The notes below the pieces were generated by a model that was not told the DNA's origin, ran no database searches, and saw only the letters and a list, made by a program, of their open reading frames with translations. Source: SHVO01 sp041905525 (GTDB lineage: Bacteria > Pseudomonadota > Alphaproteobacteria > Rhodospirillales > Rhodospirillaceae). Taken from it: a DNA stretch of 64,000 nt. Positions 7,854 to 16,494 of the stretch are shown here, piece after piece (the first letter of the stretch is position 1; the number at the start of each line of letters is the position of its first letter). A program made the translations under genes and the position numbers. The stretch covers positions 62,001-126,000 of the forward strand of contig JAYRKY010000002.1 of assembly GCA_041905525.1 (NCBI GenBank). Reading direction: 5' to 3'.

Positions 7854-9116
7854 TTATTTGTTCATCCGGTCGAAGAAGTCGCCGTTGTTCTTGGAATCGC
7901 GGAGTTTGTCGAGCAGGAACTCCATGCCGTCCTGGACACCCATTGGATCCAGAATGCGGCGCAGGACCCACATCTTCGACAGATCGCCCGGCTTCACTAG
8001 CAGCTCCTCCTTGCGGGTGCCTGACTTGGTGATGTCGATGGCCGGGAACACGCGCTTATCGGACAGCTTGCGGTCGAGCACGATTTCCGAGTTACCCGTG
8101 CCTTTGAACTCTTCGAAAATGACTTCGTCCATACGGCTTCCCGTATCGATCAGCGCCGTCGCGATGATGGTCAGCGAGCCGCCTTCTTCGATATTGCGGG
8201 CCGCGCCGAAGAAACGCTTCGGACGCTGTAGGGCGTTGGCGTCCACGCCGCCCGTCAGCACCTTGCCCGAGGACGGAACCACGGTGTTGTAGGCGCGCGC
8301 AAGGCGAGTGATCGAATCCAGCAAAATCACCACGTCGCGCTTGTGTTCGACCAGGCGCTTGGCCTTTTCGATCACCATTTCCGCAACCTGGACGTGACGG
8401 GACGCGGGCTCGTCGAAGGTCGAACTCACAACTTCGCCTTTCACCGTCCGATCCATGTCGGTCACTTCTTCCGGACGTTCGTCGATCAGAAGAACGATCA
8501 GATAGACTTCCGGGTGATTTGCGGCGATCGCGTTCGCGATGCTCTGCAGCATGATCGTCTTGCCGGTGCGCGGCTGGGCGGTGATGAGCGCGCGTTGCCC
8601 TTTGCCCAGCGGCGAGACCAGCTCGATGACCCGGCCGGTCAAATCCTTGTTCTTGGTATCCTTCTGCTCCACTTCCATCGACAGTTTCTCGTCGGGGTAG
8701 AGCGGCGTCAGGTTGTCGAAATTGATCCGGTGGCGGACATTGTCCGGATCTTCGAAGTTGATGGTGTTGACCTTAAGGAGGGCGAAATAACGTTCGCCGT
8801 CCTTCGGTGCGCGGATCTGGCCTTCAACCGTATCGCCCGTGCGCAGGCCGAAGCGCCGCACTTGGCTGGGGGAGACATAGATATCGTCCGGACCCGGCAG
8901 ATAATTCGCCTCGGGCGAACGCAGGAAGCCGAAACCGTCCTGCAGGATTTCCAGAACGCCATCGCCGTCGATGGACGTATCTTTCTCCGCCAGCACCTTG
9001 AGGATGCCAAACATGAGATCCTGGCGGCGGAGGTTGGAGGCGTTTTCGATGCCGCACTCTTCAGCGAAGGTGAGAAGTTCGGCGGGGGTTTTGCGCTTCA
9101 GTTCCTGAAGGTGCAT
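7854..9116 (-). CDS. rho: Transcription termination factor Rho
   Basis: Hexameric RNA-dependent ATPase that ends transcription at Rho-dependent sites. It is full length at 420 aa. The N-terminal Rho domain and cold-shock-like RNA-binding fold contain DGFGFLR at 60-66. The P-loop AQPRTGKT is at about 180-187, Walker B DVVILLD at 261-267, and the Q/R-loop region follows. Translation starts at ATG 9116, giving the typical HLQELKRKTPxELL N-terminus. It is transcribed away from the 638-bp gap described as candidate oriC; rho next to the origin is common in this class. Confidence 0.98.
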   Translation of the reverse strand: MHLQELKRKTPAELLTFAEECGIENASNLRRQDLMFGILKVLAEKDTSIDGDGVLEILQDGFGFLRSPEANYLPGPDDIYVSPSQVRRFGLRTGDTVEGQIRAPKDGERYFALLKVNTINFEDPDNVRHRINFDNLTPLYPDEKLSMEVEQKDTKNKDLTGRVIELVSPLGKGQRALITAQPRTGKTIMLQSIANAIAANHPEVYLIVLLIDERPEEVTDMDRTVKGEVVSSTFDEPASRHVQVAEMVIEKAKRLVEHKRDVVILLDSITRLARAYNTVVPSSGKVLTGGVDANALQRPKRFFGAARNIEEGGSLTIIATALIDTGSRMDEVIFEEFKGTGNSEIVLDRKLSDKRVFPAIDITKSGTRKEELLVKPGDLSKMWVLRRILDPMGVQDGMEFLLDKLRDSKNNGDFFDRMNK

Positions 9117-9754
9117 GTGTGCTGAGACTTAATGAGGTGGGAGAAACTGGTGAGGGAGGTCGCCGGAGGGAGGGTTTCGAGAGCCGGTCGCGGTACGCTG
9201 GCGGCGGGTCTTTGATCGATGCTGATCTTTGACGGGGGCGATTTTGGGAAGACGGGCCGAACGCCCCGTTTTGATGATGGAAGCGATACCTGAAGGTGGC
9301 CCAGCAAGTCAATATTTGAATTCAGGGCAAGGCTTTCCAGGCACGCTGAACAATCCAATCCTAATCTTAAGATATCTTAGGTGAGGGAGGAAGGTTGGGC
9401 CTGTGAGTCATGAGAATCATCCCTGTCCGCTTTTTCTCCCGTCCTATGTACACACCTTCTGTCTTTCGCCGGCGCCCTGTGGGAATCAGTTCTGAAAGCT
9501 ACCTTGCGCGCGGGCGATTACGCTCAATGTCAAAAGGGGGGAAAATGGGTATTGTCCGGCCTAGCAAACTTCATCCACCGGACTCACAGATTTCTTCACC
9601 GGGGCGGCGGGTGTTTGCAAAGCTGCAAGTTGAATCCCCAGCTTCGTGTACGCTTTGCTGATCACGGTGGATAAGGGTCTGGTTATCCCCGGAAAAGATT
9701 CTTGTCCCCGTTGCCTGTGAGTCTTCGAATCCCCGCCCCTGGAGCACCTCTGCC
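9117..9754. other. Candidate chromosomal replication origin (oriC) region, non-coding
   Basis: This 638-bp gap between divergent rho and the PPDK-regulator gene has no convincing gene. In Caulobacter and Rickettsia the origin lies next to the homologue of the plus-strand gene, with rho, mnmEG, rsmG and parAB on the other side; here the parS sites are about 8.6 kb away, similar to Caulobacter. DnaA-box-like 9-mers: complement of TTATCCACC at 9666-9674 (8/9), TTATCCCCG at 9683-9691 (7/9), TCATCCACC at 9571-9579 (7/9). An AT-rich patch with CTTAAGATATCTTAG lies near 9365-9380 and another AT-rich stretch near 9309-9322. No perfect DnaA box is present and hemE is absent, so the assignment is by synteny. 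Confidence 0.6.
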
Positions 9755-10582
9755 GTGAACGACCGCGCTCCTTACAACCTTCATCTCGTCTCCGATTCGT
9801 CGGGCGAGACAGTTACAAATATCGCCCGCGCCTGCCTCGTCCAGTACGAGAATGTTCAGGTGACGGAACACTTCTGGTGGCTGGTACGTACCCCCGGCCA
9901 GATGAACCGGGTGATCGAAGGGATCCGCAGCGCCCCGGGGCTCGTGATCTTCACCCTGCTGGACGGAAAAATCCGTGGCCTGCTCGAGCAGGCCTGCCGC
10001 GACCTTAAAATTTCCTATGTGTCAGCCCTGGATCCGGTGATGGGCGCCTTGTCGGCCTTCTTTGAACGCCGCGCCGGCACGGAAATCGGACGCCAGCATG
10101 CCCTGGACGAGGAATATTTCCACCGGATCGACGCCATGCACTTCGCGGTGGCTCATGACGACGGGCAATCGATGTCCACCATGCCCGATGCAGACATTAT
10201 ATTGATCGGCGTTTCGCGGACCTCGAAAACCCCGACCTGCATGTATCTCGCCAACCGCGGCCTGAAAGCCGGCAACATCCCGCTGGTCCCGAATTTCGTG
10301 CTATCCCCCGAAATCATCGCCGCTCCGAAACCTTTGATCGTCGGACTGACGCGCGAGCCGAAAAGCCTTTCCGATATTCGTCAAAGCCGGCTGCGGATCA
10401 TGAATGAGGACCGCAGCGAGGGTTATGCCGACCTCGAGACCGTGCGCGAGGAGATCGCCGAATCCCGCCGGCTGTTCGCGAAACACGGATGGCCGGTGAT
10501 CGACGTCACCCGCCGCTCGATTGAAGAAACCGCAGCCACCATCATTCAACTTTATACACAGCGTACCGCAGCCACCATATGA
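9755..10582 (+). CDS. Pyruvate,phosphate dikinase / PEP synthase regulatory protein (DUF299)
   Basis: Bifunctional Ser/Thr kinase-pyrophosphorylase that switches pyruvate,phosphate dikinase (or PEP synthase) on and off at the pyruvate/PEP node. The 275-aa protein shows the family N-terminus HLVSDSSGET (10-19) and the P-loop GVSRTSKT at 152-159, a signature of this family. The start is GTG at 9755, with GGAG 12 bp upstream. It heads a coupled operon: maf begins inside its last codons (ATGA). The Caulobacter homologue is the first gene clockwise of the origin. Which dikinase it controls is not visible here. Confidence 0.93.
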   Translation: MNDRAPYNLHLVSDSSGETVTNIARACLVQYENVQVTEHFWWLVRTPGQMNRVIEGIRSAPGLVIFTLLDGKIRGLLEQACRDLKISYVSALDPVMGALSAFFERRAGTEIGRQHALDEEYFHRIDAMHFAVAHDDGQSMSTMPDADIILIGVSRTSKTPTCMYLANRGLKAGNIPLVPNFVLSPEIIAAPKPLIVGLTREPKSLSDIRQSRLRIMNEDRSEGYADLETVREEIAESRRLFAKHGWPVIDVTRRSIEETAATIIQLYTQRTAATI

Positions 10583-11178
10583 CCCGTCCTTTGATCCTTG
10601 CGTCCGCCAGCAAAAGCCGCGCGACCCTGATGCGCGCGGCCGGGCTGAGCTTCGAGCAGATTCCCGCGCACGTCGACGAAGACGCCATCAAGGCGTCGAT
10701 GAAAGCCGAAGGCGCGACCGCGGCCGATTGCGCTCTCGCCCTCGCCGAATTCAAGGCGGGCACGATCTCGATGCGTCACCCCGAGGCGTTGGTGATCGGC
10801 GCCGACCAGATGCTCGATTGCGACGGTCAATGGTTCGACAAGCCCAAAGATATCGAGGGTGCGCGTAATCACTTGAAGACGCTTCGCGGGAAGACCCATG
10901 TGCTGCCGACCAGCGTGACCATCGCGTTGAACGGCGCGCCGATCTGGCACCACACGTCGGTGCCGCGCCTGAGCGTGCGCGCCTTTTCCGATGCATTCCT
11001 CGACGAGTATGTCGCCGCCGTCGGCGACGCCCTGACCTCTTCCGTCGGCGCTTATCATCTTGAAGGCCGCGGCGCCCAGATCTTCACCAAAGTCGAAGGC
11101 GACTTCTTCACCGTGCTTGGCCTTCCTTTGCTGGAGCTGCTCGCTTTCCTGCGAGAACACCGTGTGGTCACCTCATGA
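10579..11178 (+). CDS. maf: Maf-family nucleoside triphosphate pyrophosphatase
   Basis: House-cleaning enzyme that hydrolyses certain NTPs (modified pyrimidines in characterised members) to NMP and pyrophosphate. The N-terminal signature LILASASKSR (residues 4-13) and the conserved acidic VIGADQML and WFDKPKD motifs are present; 199 aa is a normal length. It overlaps both neighbours by 4 bp (ATGA), within the regulator-maf-aroE-coaE run. The exact nucleotide preference (Maf versus YhdE subtype) cannot be set by eye. Confidence 0.92.
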   Translation: MTRPLILASASKSRATLMRAAGLSFEQIPAHVDEDAIKASMKAEGATAADCALALAEFKAGTISMRHPEALVIGADQMLDCDGQWFDKPKDIEGARNHLKTLRGKTHVLPTSVTIALNGAPIWHHTSVPRLSVRAFSDAFLDEYVAAVGDALTSSVGAYHLEGRGAQIFTKVEGDFFTVLGLPLLELLAFLREHRVVTS

Positions 11179-12002
11179 CGCCGATCAAAGCCGGAATCAT
11201 GGGATGGCCGGTGGACCATTCGCGCTCGCCGGCGCTGCACGAATTCTGGCTGCAGACCTACGGCATCGCGGGCAGCTACGTCCGTCTTCCGGTTCCCCCG
11301 GATCGCTTGGGCGCGGCCTTGGGCGAATTGCACGCCAAGGGTTTCGCCGGCGTCAATCTGACGGTTCCACATAAAGAAGCCGCGCTGGAATTCATGACGG
11401 CGCTGACGCCCGCGGCGCGGCGGATCGGCGCGGTGAACACGGTGCTGCTCACCGCGGACGGCAAGATGCTTGGCACCAATACGGACGCCTACGGCTTCAT
11501 CACCAACCTTACCGCCGAAGCCCCAGGGTGGCGTGCGCAGCAAGACCCTGCCGTTGTGCTCGGCGCCGGCGGCGCGGCGCGCGCCGTGTGTTGCGCCTTG
11601 CAGGAAGCCGGTGTCCCGGAGATTCGCCTTGTTAATCGCACGCTTGCCCGTGCGGAAGCCCTCGCCGCCGCCCTCGGCACTCCGGTGACGCCCATGCCTT
11701 GGGACAAGGTGAGCGATGCGCTGCGCGGTGCCGCGCTCCTCGTCAACACCACGACGCTCGGGATGAAGGGTCAACCGCCGCTCGAGATCGATCTCTCCTC
11801 CTTGCCGACCACGGCGGTGGTGAACGACATTGTCTATGCCCCGCTTGAAACACCGCTTCTCGCCGCTGCCCGCGCGCGCAAGAATACCGTCGTGGACGGG
11901 CTTGGCATGCTGCTTTACCAGGCGCAGCCGGTCTTCACTGGATGGTTCGGTGTGCGGCCGGAGGTAACCCCCGCGTTAAGGGCCCATGTGCTCGCCGCAT
12001 GA
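11175..12002 (+). CDS. aroE: Shikimate dehydrogenase AroE
   Basis: NADPH-dependent reduction of 3-dehydroshikimate to shikimate in aromatic amino-acid synthesis. The 275-aa protein has the substrate-binding HSRSPALH (about 14-21), the catalytic lysine motif NLTVPHKE (about 63-70) and the nucleotide-binding VLGAGGAARAV, then NTTTLGM and the C-terminal DGLGMLLYQ. It overlaps maf and coaE by 4 bp each (ATGA), so the four genes look translationally coupled. No oddities were seen. Confidence 0.97.
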   Translation: MTPIKAGIMGWPVDHSRSPALHEFWLQTYGIAGSYVRLPVPPDRLGAALGELHAKGFAGVNLTVPHKEAALEFMTALTPAARRIGAVNTVLLTADGKMLGTNTDAYGFITNLTAEAPGWRAQQDPAVVLGAGGAARAVCCALQEAGVPEIRLVNRTLARAEALAAALGTPVTPMPWDKVSDALRGAALLVNTTTLGMKGQPPLEIDLSSLPTTAVVNDIVYAPLETPLLAAARARKNTVVDGLGMLLYQAQPVFTGWFGVRPEVTPALRAHVLAA

Positions 12003-12652
12003 CGCGCTACCATAACCACCTCAAGAAAGTCCGCCCACGCCGCTGGCCCTCGCGCATCATCGGCCTCACCGGCTCGATCGCCATGGGCAAATCGACGGCG
12101 ACAAGTTTCTTGGCGAAGGCCCGCATTCCGGTGTTCAGCGCCGACGCGGCGGTTCACACACTGCTCGGCCCGCGCGGCCTGGCGGTGGGCGCGGTGGGCG
12201 CGCGCTTTCCGGGCGTTGCGTCCGAACGCGGCGTCGACCGCGCGGCGCTGGGTAAAATCGTGTTTGGGAATCCCGAAGCGCTTGCGGCGCTGGAAGACAT
12301 TTTGCATCCCCTGGTGAAGGACGCTCGCACGCAGTTCTTCCGGGCTGCGGCGTTGGCACGCCGCCGCGCGGTCGCCGTGGAAATCCCGCTGCTTTTTGAA
12401 ACACCCCAGCAGGATGTGTTCGATCGGATCCTGGTGGTCTCCGCGCCCGCGTTTCTACAGCGCCAGCGCGCCTTGCGCCGGCCCGGGATGACCGACGCGA
12501 AACTGAAGTCGATCCTCGCGCGCCAAATGCCCGACGCGAAGAAGCGCCGCCTAGCGGATGCGGTGATTCCCTCCGGCCTCGGCAAGCGCGAGACCTTGCG
12601 CTGCTTGAAGCGATCCTTAAAATCCCGACGAGGCGCGGGCGGAGAAAGTTAA
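11999..12652 (+). CDS. coaE: Dephospho-CoA kinase CoaE
   Basis: Last step of coenzyme A synthesis: ATP-dependent phosphorylation of dephospho-CoA. The ATG at 11999 overlaps the aroE stop (ATGA) and is preferred over the longer frame opening at 11942, giving 217 aa with about 18 extra basic residues before the P-loop GSIAMGKS (25-32). Also present are the conserved FSADAAVH, LEDILHP and VEIPLLFE motifs. The basic N-terminal lead is slightly longer than in most CoaE. dnaQ starts one base after its stop codon. Confidence 0.95.
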   Translation: MTRYHNHLKKVRPRRWPSRIIGLTGSIAMGKSTATSFLAKARIPVFSADAAVHTLLGPRGLAVGAVGARFPGVASERGVDRAALGKIVFGNPEALAALEDILHPLVKDARTQFFRAAALARRRAVAVEIPLLFETPQQDVFDRILVVSAPAFLQRQRALRRPGMTDAKLKSILARQMPDAKKRRLADAVIPSGLGKRETLRCLKRSLKSRRGAGGES

Positions 12653-12653
12653 G

Positions 12654-13349
12654 ATGCGCGAGATTGTGCTTGATACCGAAACGACCGGGTTTGATCCCCT
12701 TGGCGGACACCGCGTCGTGGAGATTGGATGTATCGAGCTGATCAACCACATGCCCACGGGCCGCGAATTCCACCGCTACCTCAATCCGGAGCGCGACATG
12801 CCCGCCGAGGCCGAGGCGGTCCATGGACTGTCGGCGGCGTTCCTGGCCGACAAGCCGCTGTTTTCATCGCTGGCGGACGATCTTCTGGGGTTCATCGGCG
12901 ACGCGCCGATCATCGCGCACAACGCCGGCTTCGATATGAACTTTATCAATGCCGAGCTGCGGCGCGTGGGGCGCGCGCCATTGCCGGCCGAGCGCGCCAT
13001 TGACACCGTCGTGCTGGCGCGCCGCAAGTTCCCGGGGGCTCAAGCCAGTCTCGATGCGCTCTGCCGGCGGTTTCAGATCGATCTGTCCGAACGCGGAAAA
13101 CACGGCGCGCTGCTCGATGCCAAGCTTCTGGCCCGGGTTTACCTGGAGCTGATCGGCGGACGCGAGCCAGGCCTTGCGCTGGCGGCGTCGGAAACCCTCA
13201 TCGCTACGACCACCGAGGTGGCCGAGCGCGCGGCGCGCGAGCCGCGCCCGCATGCCGCGAGCCCCGAGGAACTGGCCGCTCACGCGGCGTTCGTCGCCAA
13301 GCTCAAAAATCCGATCTGGCTGAAAACCGCGGCCGAAGCCGCGGCGTAA
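12654..13349 (+). CDS. dnaQ: DNA polymerase III epsilon subunit (proofreading exonuclease)
   Basis: 3'-5' proofreading exonuclease of the replicase. The 231-aa protein has Exo I DTETTGFDP (7-15), Exo II HNAGFD (89-94) and Exo III HGALLDA, giving the DEDDh catalytic set. A C-terminal tail after about residue 175 probably binds the alpha subunit. It follows coaE with a 1-bp gap; GGAGAAAG just upstream serves as ribosome-binding site within coaE. It converges on secB with a 3-bp gap. Confidence 0.96.
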   Translation: MREIVLDTETTGFDPLGGHRVVEIGCIELINHMPTGREFHRYLNPERDMPAEAEAVHGLSAAFLADKPLFSSLADDLLGFIGDAPIIAHNAGFDMNFINAELRRVGRAPLPAERAIDTVVLARRKFPGAQASLDALCRRFQIDLSERGKHGALLDAKLLARVYLELIGGREPGLALAASETLIATTTEVAERAAREPRPHAASPEELAAHAAFVAKLKNPIWLKTAAEAAA

Positions 13350-13352
13350 GGC

Positions 13353-13874
13353 TTAGTGAACGGCCGGCTGCGGTTGCGGCTGCGCCTGTCCGGGCATACC
13401 GAACTTCTGGCGATACAAAAGGCCGAAATCCACCAGCTGAAGCTGCAGCGGCGGGAAGCCGCCGTGACCGGTGGCATCCGAGACGATCTGGCGCGCGAAC
13501 GGGAAGATCTGGCGCGGCACTTCGATCATCAGCAGCGGATGGATATGCTCTTCCGGCACGATCGCCTTATTCACTTCCACCGCGGCGCAGTACACCAGCT
13601 CGCAGATGAAGGCTTTGCGGTCGCCGACAGTCGCTTCGAGGTGGATGGTCAGCGCCACTTCATAAGCGCTCTCGCTGATCGGGCGCGCGACCACGTCGAT
13701 GCTGATGGGAATCTCGGGCGCCTGGGTCTGCAGGATCGCGTAGATCTCCGGCGCGTGCGGGACTTCGAAGGACAAGTCCTTGATATATTGGCCGGCAAGG
13801 CGGATCGGGGCGAACGGCGGAGCCTGGTCCTCGCTCGGCGTGGATTCCGGGGGCAGGTCGCTCGGCTCGCTCAT
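13353..13874 (-). CDS. secB: Protein-export chaperone SecB
   Basis: Tetrameric cytosolic chaperone that keeps preproteins unfolded and hands them to SecA. The 173-aa protein contains the core QYIKDLSFEVPHAP, then LTIHLEATV, CELVYCAAV and LLMIEVPRQIFPFARQI. The frame stays open upstream to 14123, but ATG 13874 with GGAG about 7 bp before it gives a normal SecB with an acidic, proline-rich N-terminus. The C-terminus is a short PQPQPQP-like tail. It converges with dnaQ. The dnaQ-secB-Tim44 order is conserved in alphaproteobacteria. Confidence 0.97.
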   Translation of the reverse strand: MSEPSDLPPESTPSEDQAPPFAPIRLAGQYIKDLSFEVPHAPEIYAILQTQAPEIPISIDVVARPISESAYEVALTIHLEATVGDRKAFICELVYCAAVEVNKAIVPEEHIHPLLMIEVPRQIFPFARQIVSDATGHGGFPPLQLQLVDFGLLYRQKFGMPGQAQPQPQPAVH

Positions 13875-14302
13875 GATCGTCTCCGTTCTGGCGCTCGAAG
13901 TGCTGGCGCTCGAATTGCGCGAGGCGGGCAGGTAACACGCTTCCCGCGCCTGTACAAGCAGGCCTTGGCGAAGGTGCGGGCCTCTTTTTCCCGGTCCGTT
14001 CCATCGTCCCACTGGAACAAAAAAGAAGCCTCGAAACCAGGACGCGTTCTCCAGACGGCCGCGGTCCGGGACAGTGCGGGGTCGCCGCCCGCGACCGCGG
14101 CGGGATAAGACCGGCCGGGCCACGTTTCTTCGATGTAATGTGTTACCCGGGAATTGCTTGGCGGACCGCCGAATTTCGGCCCGTTCGCTTGCCCTTTGGG
14201 GATTGAGCGCCTATTTTCGAAGAACAGCCGATGTCCTCACTTCGGCTTTCGAAGAGCCGACAGATATTCCTTTGGGGGCTCCCTCCAACCGACGGCGAGA
14301 CA
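13875..14302. other. Non-coding divergent spacer between secB and the Tim44-like gene
   Basis: This 428-bp spacer holds no convincing gene, although the secB frame stays open to 14123 by chance. It must carry the promoters of both divergent genes. The clearest candidate faces the Tim44-like gene at 14189-14217. The caulobacterial homologous region carries dnaA near here; no dnaA coding sequence is present. Confidence 0.6.
14189..14217 (+). promoter_or_regulatory. Candidate sigma70-type promoter for the Tim44-like gene
   Basis: TTGCCC (14189-14194) and TATTTT (14212-14217) are separated by 17 bp, a fair match to the -35/-10 consensus, about 85 bp upstream of the Tim44-like start codon. Assigned by eye only; there is no transcript evidence. 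Confidence 0.4.
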
Positions 14303-14998
14303 ATGGAAGGCTTTCAGTTTATCGACATCATAATCCTCGCGATGGTGGCGGGGTTCATCGTGCTGCGCCTGCGAAGCGTCCTTGGACGCCGCACCGGCCA
14401 TGAACCGACCCGCGATCCGCGTCCCGAAGAGGGTTATGCCCGCGGCCCGGCCAATCCGGCCGATAACGTCGTGACCATCCCCGGCGCCAGCCAGCGCCGC
14501 TCGCGCGAAGGCGCCCTCGACATCGAACCGGCCTATCAGGGCACGCCCATGGAAGCCGGGCTGGTTCAGATCAAGATGGCCGACCCGAGTTTCAGCGTCA
14601 GCCGCTTCGGCGAAGGCGCCGCGAAGGCGTTCGAGATGATCGTCGCGGCCTTCGCGCGCGGCGATACCGATACCTTGAAGCCTCTGCTCAGCCCCGAAGT
14701 CTACTCGCAGTTCGCCTCCGCGATTCAGGAACGCGAAGATCGCGGCGAGACGATGGAGACCGAACTCGTCGTGCTCAAGCCGCCGAAGGTCGAGTCCATC
14801 GGCGTCGAAGGCACACGCGCCACGATCGACGTTCGCTTCCAGAGCGAACAGGTGAACGTGATCAAGAACAAGGCGGGCGAAATCATCGACGGCGACCGCG
14901 AGCATGTCGACAGCGTCACCGACGTGTGGAGTTTCTCGCGCGATCTTTCCAGCCGCGATCCCAACTGGGTCCTGATTGCCACCCGGAGTGTCGAGTAG
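14303..14998 (+). CDS. Tim44/TimA-like inner-membrane-anchored protein
   Basis: A 231-aa protein with one N-terminal membrane segment (about residues 6-22, followed by Arg-rich LRLRSVLGRR) and a C-terminal Tim44-like domain (about 85-231), recognisable from MIVAAFARGDTDTLKPLLS and the closing DVWSFSRDLSSRDPNW. Homologous to the mitochondrial import motor subunit Tim44; the bacterial TimA of Caulobacter is membrane-associated with unclear function. ATG 14303 is preferred over the frame opening at 14231 because it places the anchor at the N-terminus. It lies 15 bp upstream of mltA; the pair is conserved in the class. Confidence 0.92.
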   Translation: MEGFQFIDIIILAMVAGFIVLRLRSVLGRRTGHEPTRDPRPEEGYARGPANPADNVVTIPGASQRRSREGALDIEPAYQGTPMEAGLVQIKMADPSFSVSRFGEGAAKAFEMIVAAFARGDTDTLKPLLSPEVYSQFASAIQEREDRGETMETELVVLKPPKVESIGVEGTRATIDVRFQSEQVNVIKNKAGEIIDGDREHVDSVTDVWSFSRDLSSRDPNWVLIATRSVE

Positions 14999-15013
14999 CC
15001 CTCGCGAAATCTC

Positions 15014-16393
15014 GTGGCAGATCCGGACGCCCCACCTCCACGCCCGCGCTCAACCATCGCTCTTGTTGCGGCCCTCTTCGTCGGGGCGGTGATCGGAGCG
15101 GCGGCGGCCATCAGTTTCATGCGGCAGCATCCGCCGCAGGTGGAGACACGCGACGAACAGCCGTCCGCGACCGCAGCGCCGAAACAGGACACGACCGTCA
15201 CCTATACGCCGGTGAATCTCGACACGCTGGCCGGCTGGCAGGAAGAATCGATGGCCCAGGCGTTGCCCGCGCTGCACCGGTCCTGCGAACGCATTAAAGC
15301 GCTGGCGCCGGACCGCGTGATCGGCACCGGCAACATCGCCCGGCCGGCGTCGGCTTGGCACAGCGCCTGCGATGCGATCCTGCGGGTCAACGGCGGCGAT
15401 GCGGCCCTGCGCGCGGTGCTGGCCGATATGTTTGTCGGTTACCGCGTCGCCAGCAGCTCGGGCGATACGCCCAACGAACACGGGCTGTTCACGGGCTATT
15501 ACGAAGCCGACCTGAACGGCGCGCTCGAACAGGGCGGCATGTACCAGTATCCGATCTATGCGCTCCCGCGCGATTTGGTGACCGTCGACGTGCGCGACTT
15601 CGCCGCCGGGGCAAATCTGCCGAACGGCGTGCCGTCCAATATTGTCGGCCGGGTTGTCGACAGCGGCCGCGGCATGCGGATGACGCCGTACTACACCCGC
15701 GCCGAGATCGACGGCGCGCGCGCGATCGCAAGTGCGGCCGATGTGCTGGTGTGGGCGGATGATCCCGTCATGGTCCATGTCCTGCATGTGCAAGGCTCGG
15801 GGCGTGTGACGCTGCCCGACGGATCGGTGATGCGCATCGGCTTCGCCGGATCCAACGGACGGCAGTTCAAAGGCATCGGCTCAATCCTGCTGGAGGCCGG
15901 CGCGCTCAAGCCGGGCGGGGCCTCGATGATCGCCGTGCGCGAGTGGCTGCGCGCCCATCCCGACGAAGCCGCCAAGTACATGAACCAGAACACCCGCTAT
16001 ATTTTCTTCCGCAAATTGAACGCGGCCGAAGCGCAGGACGGACCGGTGGGCGCATCCGGTGTGTCGCTGACGCCCGGGCGGTCTCTGGCCGTCGATCCGC
16101 GGTTCATTCCCCTGGGCGCGCCGGTGTGGCTCGACACCAAGGACCCGGACGACATTGCCATTCAACGTTTGGTGGTAGCCCAGGACACAGGGGCGGCGAT
16201 CACGGGCCCCGTGCGTGGTGACTTCTTCTGGGGCCACGGAGAGGAAGCCTTAATGAAAGCCGCGCGCATGAAAAGCAGCGGCACCTATGTTGTGTTCGTG
16301 CCCAAGGCGCCCGAGTCCCTCTCCTCGCCCGTCCCACCACCTGTGGAGCCCTCCGAGGACACAGGCGCGTCATCTGGGGCGCAACCGCAATAG
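15014..16393 (+). CDS. mltA: Membrane-bound lytic murein transglycosylase A (MltA)
   Basis: Cleaves peptidoglycan glycan strands to 1,6-anhydromuropeptides in the periplasm. The 459-aa protein has an N-terminal membrane anchor (about 16-36) rather than a lipobox, the MltA domain from about 110 (HGLFTGYYEADLNG), and a C-terminal 3D domain with VAQDTGAAITGPVRGDFFWG, where the catalytic aspartate resides. The C-terminus is a Pro/Ser-rich tail. The start is GTG at 15014, 15 bp after the Tim44-like gene, with no clear Shine-Dalgarno. Its products are substrates for AmpG permeases, two of which are encoded at 40772-44101. Confidence 0.94.
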   Translation: MADPDAPPPRPRSTIALVAALFVGAVIGAAAAISFMRQHPPQVETRDEQPSATAAPKQDTTVTYTPVNLDTLAGWQEESMAQALPALHRSCERIKALAPDRVIGTGNIARPASAWHSACDAILRVNGGDAALRAVLADMFVGYRVASSSGDTPNEHGLFTGYYEADLNGALEQGGMYQYPIYALPRDLVTVDVRDFAAGANLPNGVPSNIVGRVVDSGRGMRMTPYYTRAEIDGARAIASAADVLVWADDPVMVHVLHVQGSGRVTLPDGSVMRIGFAGSNGRQFKGIGSILLEAGALKPGGASMIAVREWLRAHPDEAAKYMNQNTRYIFFRKLNAAEAQDGPVGASGVSLTPGRSLAVDPRFIPLGAPVWLDTKDPDDIAIQRLVVAQDTGAAITGPVRGDFFWGHGEEALMKAARMKSSGTYVVFVPKAPESLSSPVPPPVEPSEDTGASSGAQPQ

Positions 16394-16494
16394 CCGTCCT
16401 GGCGCCGGTCGTTCAGAATCGGTAAATACTCCGTCTGTTACCTTCACGTGTTGGGGACCTGCGGTTCGCGGTGAGCGAACCGTCCGGAGTGAAG

